Positions 32,836-41,570 of a stretch of DNA of 64,000 nt are shown here, piece by piece. Each line of letters begins with the position of its first letter. Position 1 is the first letter of the stretch. Source of the stretch: Kribbella jiaozuonensis. Lineage in GTDB: Bacteria > Actinomycetota > Actinomycetes > Propionibacteriales > Kribbellaceae. Location: assembly GCF_005233875.1 (NCBI RefSeq), contig NZ_SZPZ01000005.1, forward strand, positions 310,001-374,000, written 5' to 3'. A program made the position numbers and the translations under genes. The notes beneath the pieces are model-generated. The model saw nothing but the letters and a program-made list of their open reading frames with translations. It had not been told where the DNA came from and ran no database searches.

Positions 32836-34025
32836 TAAGACGGTTGGCTTGGGTCGATCTGATCGACCCAGGCCACCACGCCGCCGCCGACGTGGACGGC
32901 GTCGGAGAAGCCTGCGCCCTTGGCGATCGCGAGGACCTCGGCCGAGCGGACGCCGGACTTGCAGTGGAAGACCAGCTGCTTGTCCTGCGGCAGCTTCTCG
33001 AGCGCCACGCCGGTCTGGAAGTCGGCCTTCGGGATGAGCACCGAGCCCGGGATCCGGTTGATCTCGTACTCGTTCGGCTCGCGGACGTCGATCAGGACGA
33101 AGTCCTTCTCGCCGTTGTCCTTGAGCTTGATCCACTCGCTCAGCTGCTTCACCGAGATCGTCGAGCCGACGGCGGCGTCGGCCGCCTCCTCGGTGATCGC
33201 GCCGCAGAAGTTCTCGTAGTCGATCAGCTCGGTGACGGTCGGGTTCTCACCGCAGATCGCGCAGTTCGGGTCCTTGCGGACCTTCAGCGAACGCCAGTTG
33301 AGGTCGAGCGCCTCGTAGATGTTCAGCCGGCCGAGCGACGGGTCGCCGATACCGGTGAGCAGCTTGATCGCCTCGGTCACCTGGGCCGCGCCGACGGACG
33401 CGCAGAGCACGCCGAGTACGCCGCCTTCGGCGCAGGACGGGACCATGCCGGGTGGCGGCGGCTCCGGGTACAGGCAGCGGTAGCACGGGCCGTGCTCGGC
33501 CCAGAACACGCTGACCTGGCCGTCGAAGCGGAAGATCGAGCCCCAGACGTACGGCTTGCCGAGCAGCACCGCGGCGTCGTTCACCAGGTACCGGGTGGCG
33601 AAGTTGTCGGTGCCGTCGACGATCAGGTCGTACTGCTCAAAGATCTCGAACACGTTGTCGTTGTCCAGCCGGGTCTCGTGCAGGACGACGTTCGTGTACG
33701 GGTTGGCCTCGAGGATGGATTCCTTGGCCGACTGGGCCTTGGACTTGCCCACGTCGGACTGGCCGTGGATGATCTGGCGCTGCAGGTTCGACTCGTCGAC
33801 GGTGTCGAACTCGACGATGCCGAGCGTGCCGACACCGGCCGCGGCCAGGTACAGCAGCGCGGGGCTGCCGAGGCCGCCGGCGCCGATGACCAGCACCTTG
33901 GCGTTCTTCAGCCGCTTCTGCCCGGCCATCCCGACCTCGGGGATGATCAGGTGCCGCGAGTAGCGTCGCACCTCGTCGATCGTGAGCTCATCGGCCGGTT
34001 CGACCAGCGGTGGCAATGACGACAC
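32832..34025 (-). CDS. moeZ: Adenylyltransferase/sulfurtransferase MoeZ
   Basis: A 397-residue fusion of an E1-like adenylation domain (about 15-260) and a rhodanese domain (about 290-395). It activates the C-terminal glycine of ThiS/MoaD/CysO-like carriers and loads sulfur for molybdopterin, cysteine or thio-compound synthesis. GAGGLGSPALLYLAAAGVG is the ATP loop, CxxC pairs (CYRC, CAIC) bind zinc, and the rhodanese Cys lies in VFHCKSGVRS. It starts at GTG 34025 after GAGGAG. It keeps the Rv3206c backbone position. Confidence 0.94.
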   Translation of the reverse strand: MSSLPPLVEPADELTIDEVRRYSRHLIIPEVGMAGQKRLKNAKVLVIGAGGLGSPALLYLAAAGVGTLGIVEFDTVDESNLQRQIIHGQSDVGKSKAQSAKESILEANPYTNVVLHETRLDNDNVFEIFEQYDLIVDGTDNFATRYLVNDAAVLLGKPYVWGSIFRFDGQVSVFWAEHGPCYRCLYPEPPPPGMVPSCAEGGVLGVLCASVGAAQVTEAIKLLTGIGDPSLGRLNIYEALDLNWRSLKVRKDPNCAICGENPTVTELIDYENFCGAITEEAADAAVGSTISVKQLSEWIKLKDNGEKDFVLIDVREPNEYEINRIPGSVLIPKADFQTGVALEKLPQDKQLVFHCKSGVRSAEVLAIAKGAGFSDAVHVGGGVVAWVDQIDPSQPSY

Positions 34026-34157
34026 GTTGTCGGCTCCTCAAGAAGACGTCGGACGGGATCTGAAGGTTTTCAACCATCTCTCCCACCCCCATGTTCCCGC
34101 ACCTGCCAAGCCACCCCTGCCGGAGTCCACATCCCGGGAGCGTCGTCTCAGAAACGA

Positions 34158-34192
34158 GACGTGCCGGGCGCCCCCAGGGAGCCCGGCACGTC
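34158..34192. terminator. Strong hairpin after secreted hydrolase gene
   Basis: GACGTGCCGGGC (34158-34169) pairs perfectly with GCCCGGCACGTC (34181-34192) around an 11-nt loop. It begins eight bases beyond the stop of the minus-strand gene; the tail on that strand is TCGTTTCT. Confidence 0.65.
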
Positions 34193-34199
34193 GGTAGAA

Positions 34200-36962
34200 C
34201 TAGTCGTTGTCGATGATCGTCGCTGTAAGGGTCATCGGGACCTTCAGCTCGGCGCCGTCGATCTGCTGGATGACCGCGCTGAACGTTTCCGCCGGTTCCT
34301 TGAGCTTGTCGTCGAGGATCTTCACGGACAGGTCACCGGTGGTCTGCCCGGGCTCGACATAGCCGTCGATCGAGCGGTCGACCGGGCCGGTGCCCTCGTC
34401 GTTGGCGGACGTGTAGTCCTTGCGGATCACCGCCGTACCGTCCTTGAGCACTCCGGTGAAGGACACGTACTTGTCGCTCGGGGCGGACAGTTTGACGCCG
34501 AAGCTGACCAGGCCGGTCTTCTCGGTCGTCTTCAGGTTGGTGAGGGTCAGCGTCGGCGTCGGGTCGTCGTCCAGCACCAGGCCGTGGCCGAACGACTCGT
34601 TCAGCAGCCCGTCGTGCGGTGCGGAGAGCACCAGGCTGAACGGCAGGTCATAGCTGTCCCGGGTGTTGCCGGTGATCGGCACGGTCACCTTCTGCCGTAC
34701 CTGTCCCGGCTGGAACACCAGCTGCCGTCCGATGCCTCCGACGCTCTCGCCGAGCTCGCCGTTCGTCTCGACGTACACGCTGACCGGCCGGATGCTCGGA
34801 CGCGACATGGTCACCCAGAAGTCGACCAGGTGCGTGCCCTTGTCCCCCTCCTTCACAGTGACGCTCGACGCCGACAGCTTCGGCAGGAGCACCGCAGGTG
34901 CCGACAGCCCGAGGCCTGGCGACGAGAACGACAGATCGCTCACGTACGCCGACCCGCTGGCCACCCTGTCCGTACGCAGCTCCACCGCACGCACATCGCG
35001 CAGATCCACGCCCTTCAGCGACGACACCGGGATGCGCACCGTCCGCAGCAGGTTCTTCGGCAGACCGCTGTCGTTGCTCCCCGGCATCCGCACCAGCGCA
35101 TCACTTACCGCAGACACCGGTACGACGGCCGCCCGCCCGTGCCCGTCGACCACGCGGACGCTCAGGTCCGTCTTGGGCGCGCCGGCCGGGTCCGGTGCGG
35201 CGCGGAAGGTCAGCGCGGCAAACCGCCGTACGTCGCGCTGTCCGGCCGGCACACTTACGCGCACTACCCCGTTCGTCCCGGTCCACTTCAGCTGCGTGAC
35301 CGCAGTGGTCGGCGTCTTGGCGGCAAACCACGCAGTACCCCAGTGCGGTGCGTTGGACCAGTCATCCGTCGCCATGCACGTCGGCGTCGCTGCTCTGAGG
35401 CCCGTGGTGGTCACACCGGCGCAGACCGTCGCAGTCACCTTCCCCGTGACCGCTCCGGCCGGCAGAGTCTTGTCGAAGTGGTTCACGTCCCGCCGCGAGC
35501 CCAGCGGAGCCTGCGACACCACACGTACGACGGCCTTGCCCGCAGACGCTGCCCGCGAGTCCGACCCGTCGAACTGCGGCAGGAACTGCTTCTCGTGCCC
35601 CAGCTGCAACCGGAAGAATCCGGCGACGTACGCCGTCCCGACCGCCTGCTGCTCCTTCGCCGTCAACCGGCCTGGGTACTTCGCGCCGCACGGCGACGCC
35701 TTCTCGTCTCCGAACCAGTCGTCGTTCGACGGCGCGACGGACTGGCCCGGCGTCCACTCGGTGTTGAAGAAGTTGTGGTTGGCGCCCATGACCGTGACCG
35801 TCGAGCGCGGTGCGGTGTCGCCACCAACGGAGTACCGCGTGTCGTCGTAGAACTTCTGTCCTTGCAGGTCTGACACGTCGCCGTCGCAGTACGGCAGCAC
35901 GACGCTCATCGCGACCCCTGGAACGGTTGCACGGGCAAAGTCGGTCGGTGCGAGTGGCAGCACCGCACGGATCCCGTACTGACCACCGCGGTCCGCGTTG
36001 AGCACCGCAGCACGTGCGACGCCCTCACCGCCGCGCGAGTGGCCCATCAGGCCCACGTTCTGCAGGTCGATCCTGCCGACGAACCTGGTGCCGAACGGTG
36101 CGCCGCCGATGGTCGACCACTTCCGCCACAACGCCAGGTGGTCGAGGATCAGCTCGGCCCGGGCCTGCGCGCCCGCGTCGTACGCCTCGCTGTCCCAGGC
36201 GTTGATCGCGTTGGCGCTGATCGACACGACCTGGTACCCGTTGCCGGCCAGCGCGGTCGCCGGACCGTCGTACCCGCGGTAACTCGGGATCGCCTTCATC
36301 CCCGCCGGGCACGGCCATGGCTTGTCGTTGTCGGACGGGTGGGTCGGCTCGCCGTAGCAGACCTCGTGCCGGCCGTGCAGGAAGACGACCAGCGGCCGCG
36401 GACCGATCGCACCACGCGGCGAGTACACCTTCCCCAGCAGCTCTGAGCGGTGCTTGAGCCCGGGAAGGTAGACAGCCTCATTGCCGAGGTTGTACTCCGC
36501 TGTGTCGACCTTGTACTTGCCCAGCGCACCAGGGTCCGCCGGCAGCAGCGGACCACGCCGCGCCTTCAGCCAGTCGGCGTCGGTCGGGCCGGCCGCGGTG
36601 ATGCCACGGCTCATCCCGGACTGCTTCCCCAGGTCGCCGGACCAGACCAGGCGTACGTCGCGGGCCTTCAACACCGCCGGGTCCGCGCTGACCAGCGTCA
36701 GCGACTTGCGATCCGGCGACTGCTTGGCGACGCCGAGCGGTTTGCCGTCGACCGCCAGCAGCGGAAGCGACGCGCGCATCGGCGCAGGTGTGTCCAGGTG
36801 CAGCGTGAGCTGGTAGCCGCCGGTCACCGCGCGTACGTCCCACTGGTTGCCTTGAGCAACCGATGGCGGCGGCGGTGCGGCGGTGGCGGTGAGTGTCCCC
36901 ACACCGAGCAGTGCGACCATCCCCAGCGACAGACTTCGGGCGGTTCTGCCGATCACTCGCAC
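34200..36962 (-). CDS. Secreted alpha/beta hydrolase with Calx-beta domains
   Basis: A 920-residue exported protein. A signal peptide (residues 1-30, VRVIGRTARSL then hydrophobic, ATAA) precedes an N-terminal beta domain. A hydrolase domain follows, with LVVFLHGRHEVCYG and the nucleophile elbow GHSRGG, then a galactose-binding-like region and at least two Calx-beta repeats (ADDEGTG/PAETF type) at the end. It may hydrolyse a polymer or ester outside the cell. GTG 36962 with GAGAGGACC is chosen; ATG 36992 lies inside an inverted repeat. Confidence 0.8.
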   Translation of the reverse strand: MRVIGRTARSLSLGMVALLGVGTLTATAAPPPPSVAQGNQWDVRAVTGGYQLTLHLDTPAPMRASLPLLAVDGKPLGVAKQSPDRKSLTLVSADPAVLKARDVRLVWSGDLGKQSGMSRGITAAGPTDADWLKARRGPLLPADPGALGKYKVDTAEYNLGNEAVYLPGLKHRSELLGKVYSPRGAIGPRPLVVFLHGRHEVCYGEPTHPSDNDKPWPCPAGMKAIPSYRGYDGPATALAGNGYQVVSISANAINAWDSEAYDAGAQARAELILDHLALWRKWSTIGGAPFGTRFVGRIDLQNVGLMGHSRGGEGVARAAVLNADRGGQYGIRAVLPLAPTDFARATVPGVAMSVVLPYCDGDVSDLQGQKFYDDTRYSVGGDTAPRSTVTVMGANHNFFNTEWTPGQSVAPSNDDWFGDEKASPCGAKYPGRLTAKEQQAVGTAYVAGFFRLQLGHEKQFLPQFDGSDSRAASAGKAVVRVVSQAPLGSRRDVNHFDKTLPAGAVTGKVTATVCAGVTTTGLRAATPTCMATDDWSNAPHWGTAWFAAKTPTTAVTQLKWTGTNGVVRVSVPAGQRDVRRFAALTFRAAPDPAGAPKTDLSVRVVDGHGRAAVVPVSAVSDALVRMPGSNDSGLPKNLLRTVRIPVSSLKGVDLRDVRAVELRTDRVASGSAYVSDLSFSSPGLGLSAPAVLLPKLSASSVTVKEGDKGTHLVDFWVTMSRPSIRPVSVYVETNGELGESVGGIGRQLVFQPGQVRQKVTVPITGNTRDSYDLPFSLVLSAPHDGLLNESFGHGLVLDDDPTPTLTLTNLKTTEKTGLVSFGVKLSAPSDKYVSFTGVLKDGTAVIRKDYTSANDEGTGPVDRSIDGYVEPGQTTGDLSVKILDDKLKEPAETFSAVIQQIDGAELKVPMTLTATIIDND

Positions 36963-36982
36963 AGTGGTCCTCTCGTTCGTTC

Positions 36983-37006
36983 GACAAGTCATCTGTAGTA
37001 CTTGTC
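36983..37006. promoter_or_regulatory. 7-bp inverted repeat before secreted hydrolase gene
   Basis: GACAAGT (36983-36989) and ACTTGTC (37000-37006) with a 10-bp spacer, 21 bp upstream of the chosen GTG. Probable operator. Confidence 0.45.
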
Positions 37007-37048
37007 AGGCGAGAGGAAAGTTGACCGGATCCGTCGCTCAGTCGTGTC

Positions 37049-37990
37049 TCAGTCGGGCCTCGGATTCGACTCGATCAACTGCCGGAACGCGCGAGCAACC
37101 TCCTCCGGATGCTCCATCTGGGCGACGTGCCCGGAGTGCGGCAGGTAGAGCAGCCGTGCGTTCGGGAACGTGCGCTGGGCCTTGGTCCGGATCCGGGCGT
37201 CGACCAGGCGGTCCTTGCCGCCGTAGATCAACAGCACCGGGCACTCCACCTTGGCCGCGTCCGCCCACAGCGACCGGCGCGGTCTGGCCAGCGACGACCG
37301 CAGAATGCTCCGCGCGCCGTCCAGCGTCGCCTGCTTGCCCCACGGGTCGGTGTCGCGCCGGTGCAGCTCGGCCTCGTACGCCGCCCGTACCTCTGGCGCC
37401 AGCGACCGCGGATCACCGAACACCATCGCCAGCGAGGCCTGGAACCGCCGCTCGAACGGCAGCCGCGCCGACCGCTCCAGTACGGCGGGACCGATCCGTG
37501 GCGTGGCCAGCGCGGTGAACCACAACGCGCTGGCCGACACCCGCGGATGCGGCAGCGCCGGCGAGATCAGCGTCAACGAGGCCACCAGGTCAGGACGCAG
37601 CGCGGCCAGTGCGACCGACGACGCCCCACCCATCGAGTTGCCGAACACATGCACCGGCTGGTCGAACTCACGCTCCAACAGCTCGACCAGTACTGCGGCC
37701 TGCTCGGAGATCCCGATCACGCCGGAGATCGGCGTACGCCCGAAACCGGGCAGGTCGGGGGCGATGCCGCGGATCGTGCCGTTGAGCATCAGACCCAAGG
37801 CGGTCCAGTTCAGTGACGACCCGCCCAGGCCGTGGACGAACAGGGCGGGCGGGAGATCCGGCCCCGCACCAGGTACGTCCCTGACGAGCAGATCCACCCC
37901 TGCGACCGGCACCCGCCGATCCGGCCAATGCTTCAGCTCCGGGGGCACGGCGTCCCCGGTTACTGGTCCGTAACTCTCCACGACACCCAT
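37049..37990 (-). CDS. Alpha/beta hydrolase
   Basis: A 313-residue cytoplasmic serine hydrolase-fold protein. The oxyanion strand PALFVHGLGGSSLNWT, the nucleophile elbow GNSMGG, and LLIYGGKDRLVD and HSGHVAQMEHP (Asp and His of the triad) are all present. Substrate is unknown; the family includes lipases and epoxide hydrolases. The start ATG 37990 is well bounded by the divergent LigD-like gene. Mycobacteria have a lipase (Rv3203) in this part of the backbone, but orthology cannot be judged here. Confidence 0.85.
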   Translation of the reverse strand: MGVVESYGPVTGDAVPPELKHWPDRRVPVAGVDLLVRDVPGAGPDLPPALFVHGLGGSSLNWTALGLMLNGTIRGIAPDLPGFGRTPISGVIGISEQAAVLVELLEREFDQPVHVFGNSMGGASSVALAALRPDLVASLTLISPALPHPRVSASALWFTALATPRIGPAVLERSARLPFERRFQASLAMVFGDPRSLAPEVRAAYEAELHRRDTDPWGKQATLDGARSILRSSLARPRRSLWADAAKVECPVLLIYGGKDRLVDARIRTKAQRTFPNARLLYLPHSGHVAQMEHPEEVARAFRQLIESNPRPD

Positions 37991-38023
37991 GTTAAGACGC
38001 CGGCGAGGTGGAGACTGGGACGC

Positions 38024-38950
38024 ATGGCGGGCGCGCAGCAGCAGCTGACGACCGAGGTGGACGGGCAGACCATGAAGCTCACCAACCTCGGCAAGGTGCT
38101 GTATCCACAGACCGGGTTCACCAAGGCCGAGGTGATCGACTACTACCACCAGGTGGCCGAGCTGCTGCTCCCCCACCTGAGCGATCGGCCCCTGACCCGC
38201 AAACGGTGGCCCGACGGCACCGAGGCGGCGTACTTCTTCGAGAAGAACGCACCCCGCGGTACGCCGTCCTGGGTGCGCACGGAGATCCTGCCGACGCCCG
38301 GGAGCTCGACCGGTCGCGACGAGGCCGAGTTCGTGGTGTGTGACGACGTACAGACCGTGGTGTGGCTGGCGAACCTGGCCGCGCTCGAGCTGCACGTGCC
38401 GCAGTGGCGGATCGGACTGTCCGACGGCGGCAAGGACCCGCAGGCGGATCTGATCGTGTTCGACCTCGACCCGGGGCCCGGCGCGACGATCGTGGAGTGC
38501 TGCGACGTGGCACTGGCACTGCGGGAGCTGCTGAGCCACTTCGGTCTGGAGGGCTGGCCGAAGACGTCCGGGAACAAGGGCATGCACCTGTACGTGCCGA
38601 TCGAGCCTGCGTCGTCCCGGAAGACCAGTGCGTTCGCCAAACAACTGGCAGAGCAGCTGGCGGAGGCCCTGCCGGAGAACGTGACCGCCAACATGACCAA
38701 GGCGCTCCGGCCGAACAAGGTGTTCATCGACTGGAGCCAGAACGCCAGCGCGAAGACCACGTTGGCGCCGTACTCGCTCCGCGGCTCCGACGAGCCACGG
38801 GTCTCCACACCGATCGACTGGGACGAGGTGGCGTCGGCCACGTCACCGGAGGAGCTCCGGTTCCTCCCGCACGACGTACTGGCCCGGATCGAGGAGTACG
38901 GCGACGTACTCGGGGGCCTGTACGACGATCCGCAGCCGCTACCGACCTGA
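38024..38950 (+). CDS. LigD-type primase-polymerase (PolDom)
   Basis: A 308-residue stand-alone AEP-family polymerase domain of LigD. Such proteins fill or extend ends with ribonucleotides during end joining or excision repair. Metal-binding FDLDPGPG (D147, D149), the SGNKGMHLY motif (182-190) and D236 in FIDWSQN are intact, so activity is expected. A GAGGTGGAG precedes the ATG. No Ku or ligase gene is in the window. An acidic 59-residue gene follows 13 bases later and may be coexpressed. Confidence 0.9.
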   Translation: MAGAQQQLTTEVDGQTMKLTNLGKVLYPQTGFTKAEVIDYYHQVAELLLPHLSDRPLTRKRWPDGTEAAYFFEKNAPRGTPSWVRTEILPTPGSSTGRDEAEFVVCDDVQTVVWLANLAALELHVPQWRIGLSDGGKDPQADLIVFDLDPGPGATIVECCDVALALRELLSHFGLEGWPKTSGNKGMHLYVPIEPASSRKTSAFAKQLAEQLAEALPENVTANMTKALRPNKVFIDWSQNASAKTTLAPYSLRGSDEPRVSTPIDWDEVASATSPEELRFLPHDVLARIEEYGDVLGGLYDDPQPLPT

Positions 38951-38963
38951 GCAAGGAGGCGAC

Positions 38964-39143
38964 ATGTCAGACACCGACTTCGAGGGCCCGGACTACGACC
39001 CGGCCTTCGACGCGGAGTACGACACCGAGCAGGACCCCCTCCAGGAGACCGCCGAGACGGACCTGCCCGCCGACGCCAACCCCGCGGACGTGGAGGAACA
39101 GCGCCGTGAGGTGGGCGACGACGAGGAAGACGATTACCGCTGA
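38964..39143 (+). CDS. Small highly acidic protein (59 aa)
   Basis: A 59-codon gene with GGAGG placed before its ATG and third positions rich in G/C. The product is dominated by Asp and Glu, with DFEGPDYDPAFDAEYDTE at the start and GDDEEDDYR at the end, and is probably disordered. The ending ADVEEQRREV-DDEEDDYR resembles a short conserved tail in other actinobacterial small proteins, from memory. It is directly downstream of the LigD-type polymerase, so it could bind that basic protein or mimic DNA; this is a guess. Confidence 0.6.
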   Translation: MSDTDFEGPDYDPAFDAEYDTEQDPLQETAETDLPADANPADVEEQRREVGDDEEDDYR

Positions 39144-39238
39144 CGCCGGACCGCGATCGGGCTGGTTCGGCGGGGAAGCTACTGACGGGGAGGACTGCTG
39201 GGTAGGATTCGGTGAACACCACCCGAAGGAGCGCCACC

Positions 39239-39787
39239 GTGTCGACCACTCCGGAGACAGCACCCAAACGCGGGAGCCGCCTGCCCCGGCTTGCTCGACG
39301 CGCGCAACTTCTCGAGGCGGCCCAGGAGGTGTTCGTCGCGAACGGGTACCACGCCGCGGCGATGGACGACATCGCCGACCGGGCCGGTGTCTCCAAGCCG
39401 GTCCTGTACCAGCACTTCCCCGGCAAACTCGAGCTCTATCTGGCACTCCTGGACACCTCCTGCGACGCGATCGTCGCCTCGGTACAGGACGCGCTGAAAT
39501 CCACCGAGGACAACAAGCTCCGGGTCGCGGCGACCATGCACGCGTTCTACGACTATGTGGCGAACGCGCAGGGCGCCTTCCGGCTGGTGTTCGAGTCCGA
39601 CCTGACCAACGAGCCGGCCGTCCGCGAGCGGGTCGACCGGGTCACGCAGGCCTGCGCGGAGGCAGTGTCCGAGGTGATCAGCGCGGACGCGGGCCTGAGC
39701 CGCGAGCAGTCGATGGTGCTGGCGGTCAGTCTGGTCGCTTCGCTGGCCTGGCGCGGCATCCGGGGCTTCCCCCGCACCGACAGCTGA
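39239..39787 (+). CDS. TetR family regulator (Rv3208-like)
   Basis: A 182-residue regulator. The DNA-binding part (about 15-65) reads RAQLLEAAQEVFVANGYHAAAMDDIADRAGVSKPVLYQHFPGKLELY. It ends LAWRGIRGFPRTDS, as do its mycobacterial counterparts. GTG 39239 with GAAGGAG seven bases upstream is preferred over GTG 39212. It precedes the DUF3107 gene as in Rv3208-Rv3208A, so it is a backbone gene. Targets are unknown. Confidence 0.88.
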   Translation: MSTTPETAPKRGSRLPRLARRAQLLEAAQEVFVANGYHAAAMDDIADRAGVSKPVLYQHFPGKLELYLALLDTSCDAIVASVQDALKSTEDNKLRVAATMHAFYDYVANAQGAFRLVFESDLTNEPAVRERVDRVTQACAEAVSEVISADAGLSREQSMVLAVSLVASLAWRGIRGFPRTDS

Positions 39788-39899
39788 GCTAGCTGAGGTT
39801 CTGCTCTGGGCGGACGGGTGAGAGCTCGGCGGCGGCAGCGGATAGGCTCGAAAGCGTTACCGGCGAGAGCCGCCGGTCGGAACGTGCCCGGAGGGTTTC

Positions 39900-40127
39900 G
39901 TGGAGGTCAAGATCGGCGTCCAGCACGCCAATCGCGAGTTGGTGCTGGAGAGCGAGCAGAGCCCGGAAGAGGTCCAGGAACTGGTGGCGGAGGCCCTCGC
40001 CGGCAAGACCGGTCTGCTGCAGCTGACCGACGAGAAGGGCCGCCGGGTGCTGATCCCGGCCGACCGGCTGGCGTACGTCGAGATCGGTGAGGTGTCGACC
40101 CGCAAGGTCGGGTTCGGCGCGATCTGA
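39900..40127 (+). CDS. DUF3107 family protein (TB9.4-like)
   Basis: A 75-residue protein beginning MEVKIGVQHANRELVLES and ending VEIGEVSTRKVGFGAI, the DUF3107 signature. It is a small actinobacterial family of unknown role; the M. tuberculosis member (Rv3208A/TB9.4) is known as an antigen. It starts at GTG 39900 after GGAGGG. The position beside the TetR gene is conserved. A 9-bp hairpin follows. Confidence 0.92.
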   Translation: MEVKIGVQHANRELVLESEQSPEEVQELVAEALAGKTGLLQLTDEKGRRVLIPADRLAYVEIGEVSTRKVGFGAI

Positions 40128-40134
40128 TCCCGGT

Positions 40135-40158
40135 CCGGACACGTTAGAGCGTGTCCGG
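40135..40158 (+). terminator. Hairpin after DUF3107 gene
   Basis: CCGGACACG (40135-40143) pairs with CGTGTCCGG (40150-40158) around TTAGAG, eight bases after the stop. There is no T-run, so termination is only likely. Confidence 0.5.
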
Positions 40159-40272
40159 GTTGCGGAGCGCGGTCGAGAGGGCACGATGGCGTTAAGACCT
40201 GCGTCGTGAATGGTCTGGTTGTCACGGGGCACCAGGTACGCGCAGGTCCGCCATCCCTCACAAGGAGGAACC

Positions 40273-40548
40273 GTGTACTGGGTCTGGATGATCATCGTCA
40301 GTCTCATCGCGGGCATCATCTTCGGGCCGCTGGCCCGGCTGGTGCTCCCCGGCAAGCAGAACATCAGCCTCGGCTGGACCATCCTCGGCGGCGGCATCGG
40401 CGCCTTCATCGGTGGTCTGATCGCCTACTTCCTCGGCGTCAAGGACACATCGGGCCCGGACTGGATCCAGTACCTGATCCAGATCATCTGCGCCGCGATC
40501 GTCATCGCGATCATCTCGTCACGCAACACCAAAGCCAAAACCGTCTAG
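40273..40548 (+). CDS. GlsB/YeaQ/YmgE family membrane protein
   Basis: A 91-residue inner-membrane protein with three helices: VYWVWMIIVSLIAGIIFGPLA, the Gly-rich LGGGIGAFIGGLIAYFL, and IQIICAAIVIAIISS. This matches the transglycosylase-associated/YeaQ family, small stress-linked membrane proteins of unclear function. AAGGAGGA precedes the GTG at 40273 by four bases, so the longer frame from 40210 is rejected. A strong bidirectional terminator follows. Confidence 0.87.
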   Translation: MYWVWMIIVSLIAGIIFGPLARLVLPGKQNISLGWTILGGGIGAFIGGLIAYFLGVKDTSGPDWIQYLIQIICAAIVIAIISSRNTKAKTV

Positions 40549-40562
40549 CCCAGGCACCACGA

Positions 40563-40597
40563 AACGGCCGCCGCCCCGCAAGGGGCAGGCGGCCGTT
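40563..40597. terminator. Bidirectional terminator
   Basis: AACGGCCGCC (40563-40572) pairs with GGCGGCCGTT (40588-40597), with an inner GCCCC/GGGGC stem and a GCAA loop. It sits between convergent genes, and T-runs are modest on both sides. Confidence 0.8.
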
Positions 40598-40605
40598 GCC
40601 GTTTC

Positions 40606-41286
40606 TCAGGCCTGCAGGCCCAGCGCGGTCATCCGGGCGGTGTGAGCCTCGGTCAGGCGGGTGAACATCCGGCCAATGGCGGCCAGGTCGAGGCCGGGGC
40701 GGTCGACGCTGCCGGCCAGCAGTGCGGTGAGCGAGTCGCGGTCGGCGGCGATGCGCTGGGCCTGGCTGAGGGCCTCGCCGACCAGCCGGCGGCCCCAGAG
40801 CGCCAGGCGGCCGCCCAGCTTCGGGTCCTCCTCGATGGCGGCGCGGACGCGGTCGACGACGAACTCGGCCTGGCCGGAGTCGCCGAAGACGTCCAGCACC
40901 AAGGCCCGGGTCTCCGCGTCGACGAACGACGAGATCTCCCGGTAGAAGTCGTTCGCGAGCCCGTCCCCGACGTACGCCTTGACCAGGCCCTCGAGCCAGT
41001 CCGAGGGCGCGGTGTGGTCGTGGAACGCGTCCAGCGGGGTGACGAACGGGCTCATCGCGTCCATCGGGTCCACGCCGAGCTCCACCAGCCGGTCCCGGAG
41101 CCGCTGGAAGTGGCCGAACTCGGTGGTCGCCAGCGCCGCCAACTCCGCCTTGTCGTTCAGCGTCGGCGCCAGCTTGGCGTCCTCGGCCATCCGTTCGAAC
41201 GCGGTCAGCTCGCCGTACGCGAGCACTCCCAGCAGATCCACCGCCGCGGCCCGGTAGGCGGGATCATCAAAGGCCGTCTGCTCCAT
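40606..41286 (-). CDS. Ferritin-like fold protein (Rv3210c-like)
   Basis: A 226-residue helical protein with a ferritin-like layout. E26 in GELTAFERMAEDAK and the TEFGHFQRLRDRL helix supply Glu/His typical of the fold. Actinobacterial homologues include a tRNA-hydroxylase-like group, but the reaction is not known. TAGGGT (41294-41299) lies seven bases before the ATG, so translation is probably leaderless. It keeps the backbone place before the DEAD-box helicase. Confidence 0.8.
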   Translation of the reverse strand: MEQTAFDDPAYRAAAVDLLGVLAYGELTAFERMAEDAKLAPTLNDKAELAALATTEFGHFQRLRDRLVELGVDPMDAMSPFVTPLDAFHDHTAPSDWLEGLVKAYVGDGLANDFYREISSFVDAETRALVLDVFGDSGQAEFVVDRVRAAIEEDPKLGGRLALWGRRLVGEALSQAQRIAADRDSLTALLAGSVDRPGLDLAAIGRMFTRLTEAHTARMTALGLQA

Positions 41287-41293
41287 GCCCGGC

Positions 41294-41299
41294 ACCCTA
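41294..41299 (-). promoter_or_regulatory. -10 element of leaderless ferritin-like gene
   Basis: TAGGGT on the minus strand with a seven-base gap to ATG 41286; no Shine-Dalgarno. Confidence 0.45.
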
Positions 41300-41428
41300 T
41301 CGGGCCGGGGGCGAGGGCAAAGGACAAAAGAGCAAAAGACGGGGAGGAGGGGAAGATGCTCGGCACCCTGTCTGTCCGGCGTTCTAGTGGCGCAAACCAC
41401 ACGAAGCGGCGTTGACAGGTTGAGCGGT

Positions 41429-41434
41429 TACACT
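41429..41434 (+). promoter_or_regulatory. Possible -10 of DEAD helicase gene
   Basis: TACACT is a good -10 hexamer. A TTGACA at 41412-41417 is only 11 bp upstream, too close for a normal -35, so the pairing is uncertain. If used, it gives a leader of about 130 nt with several short inverted repeats. Confidence 0.35.
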
Positions 41435-41570
41435 GGTGAGCGATTCGCCGGTGACGCGCCCAGATGGGCAAGCTGGTGCGAGGTGCTTGCACAGTGTCCC
41501 CGCGCCTCACGTAACAAGGCGCCCGGCCCCTGAGCAATCTGTCCGCACAAGCATGTGAGAGGCGATCAGC

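Noticed and set aside
34161..35873. 570-residue ORF opposite the secreted hydrolase gene
   Set aside because: Shadow frame; the opposite strand has a signal peptide and clear domains.
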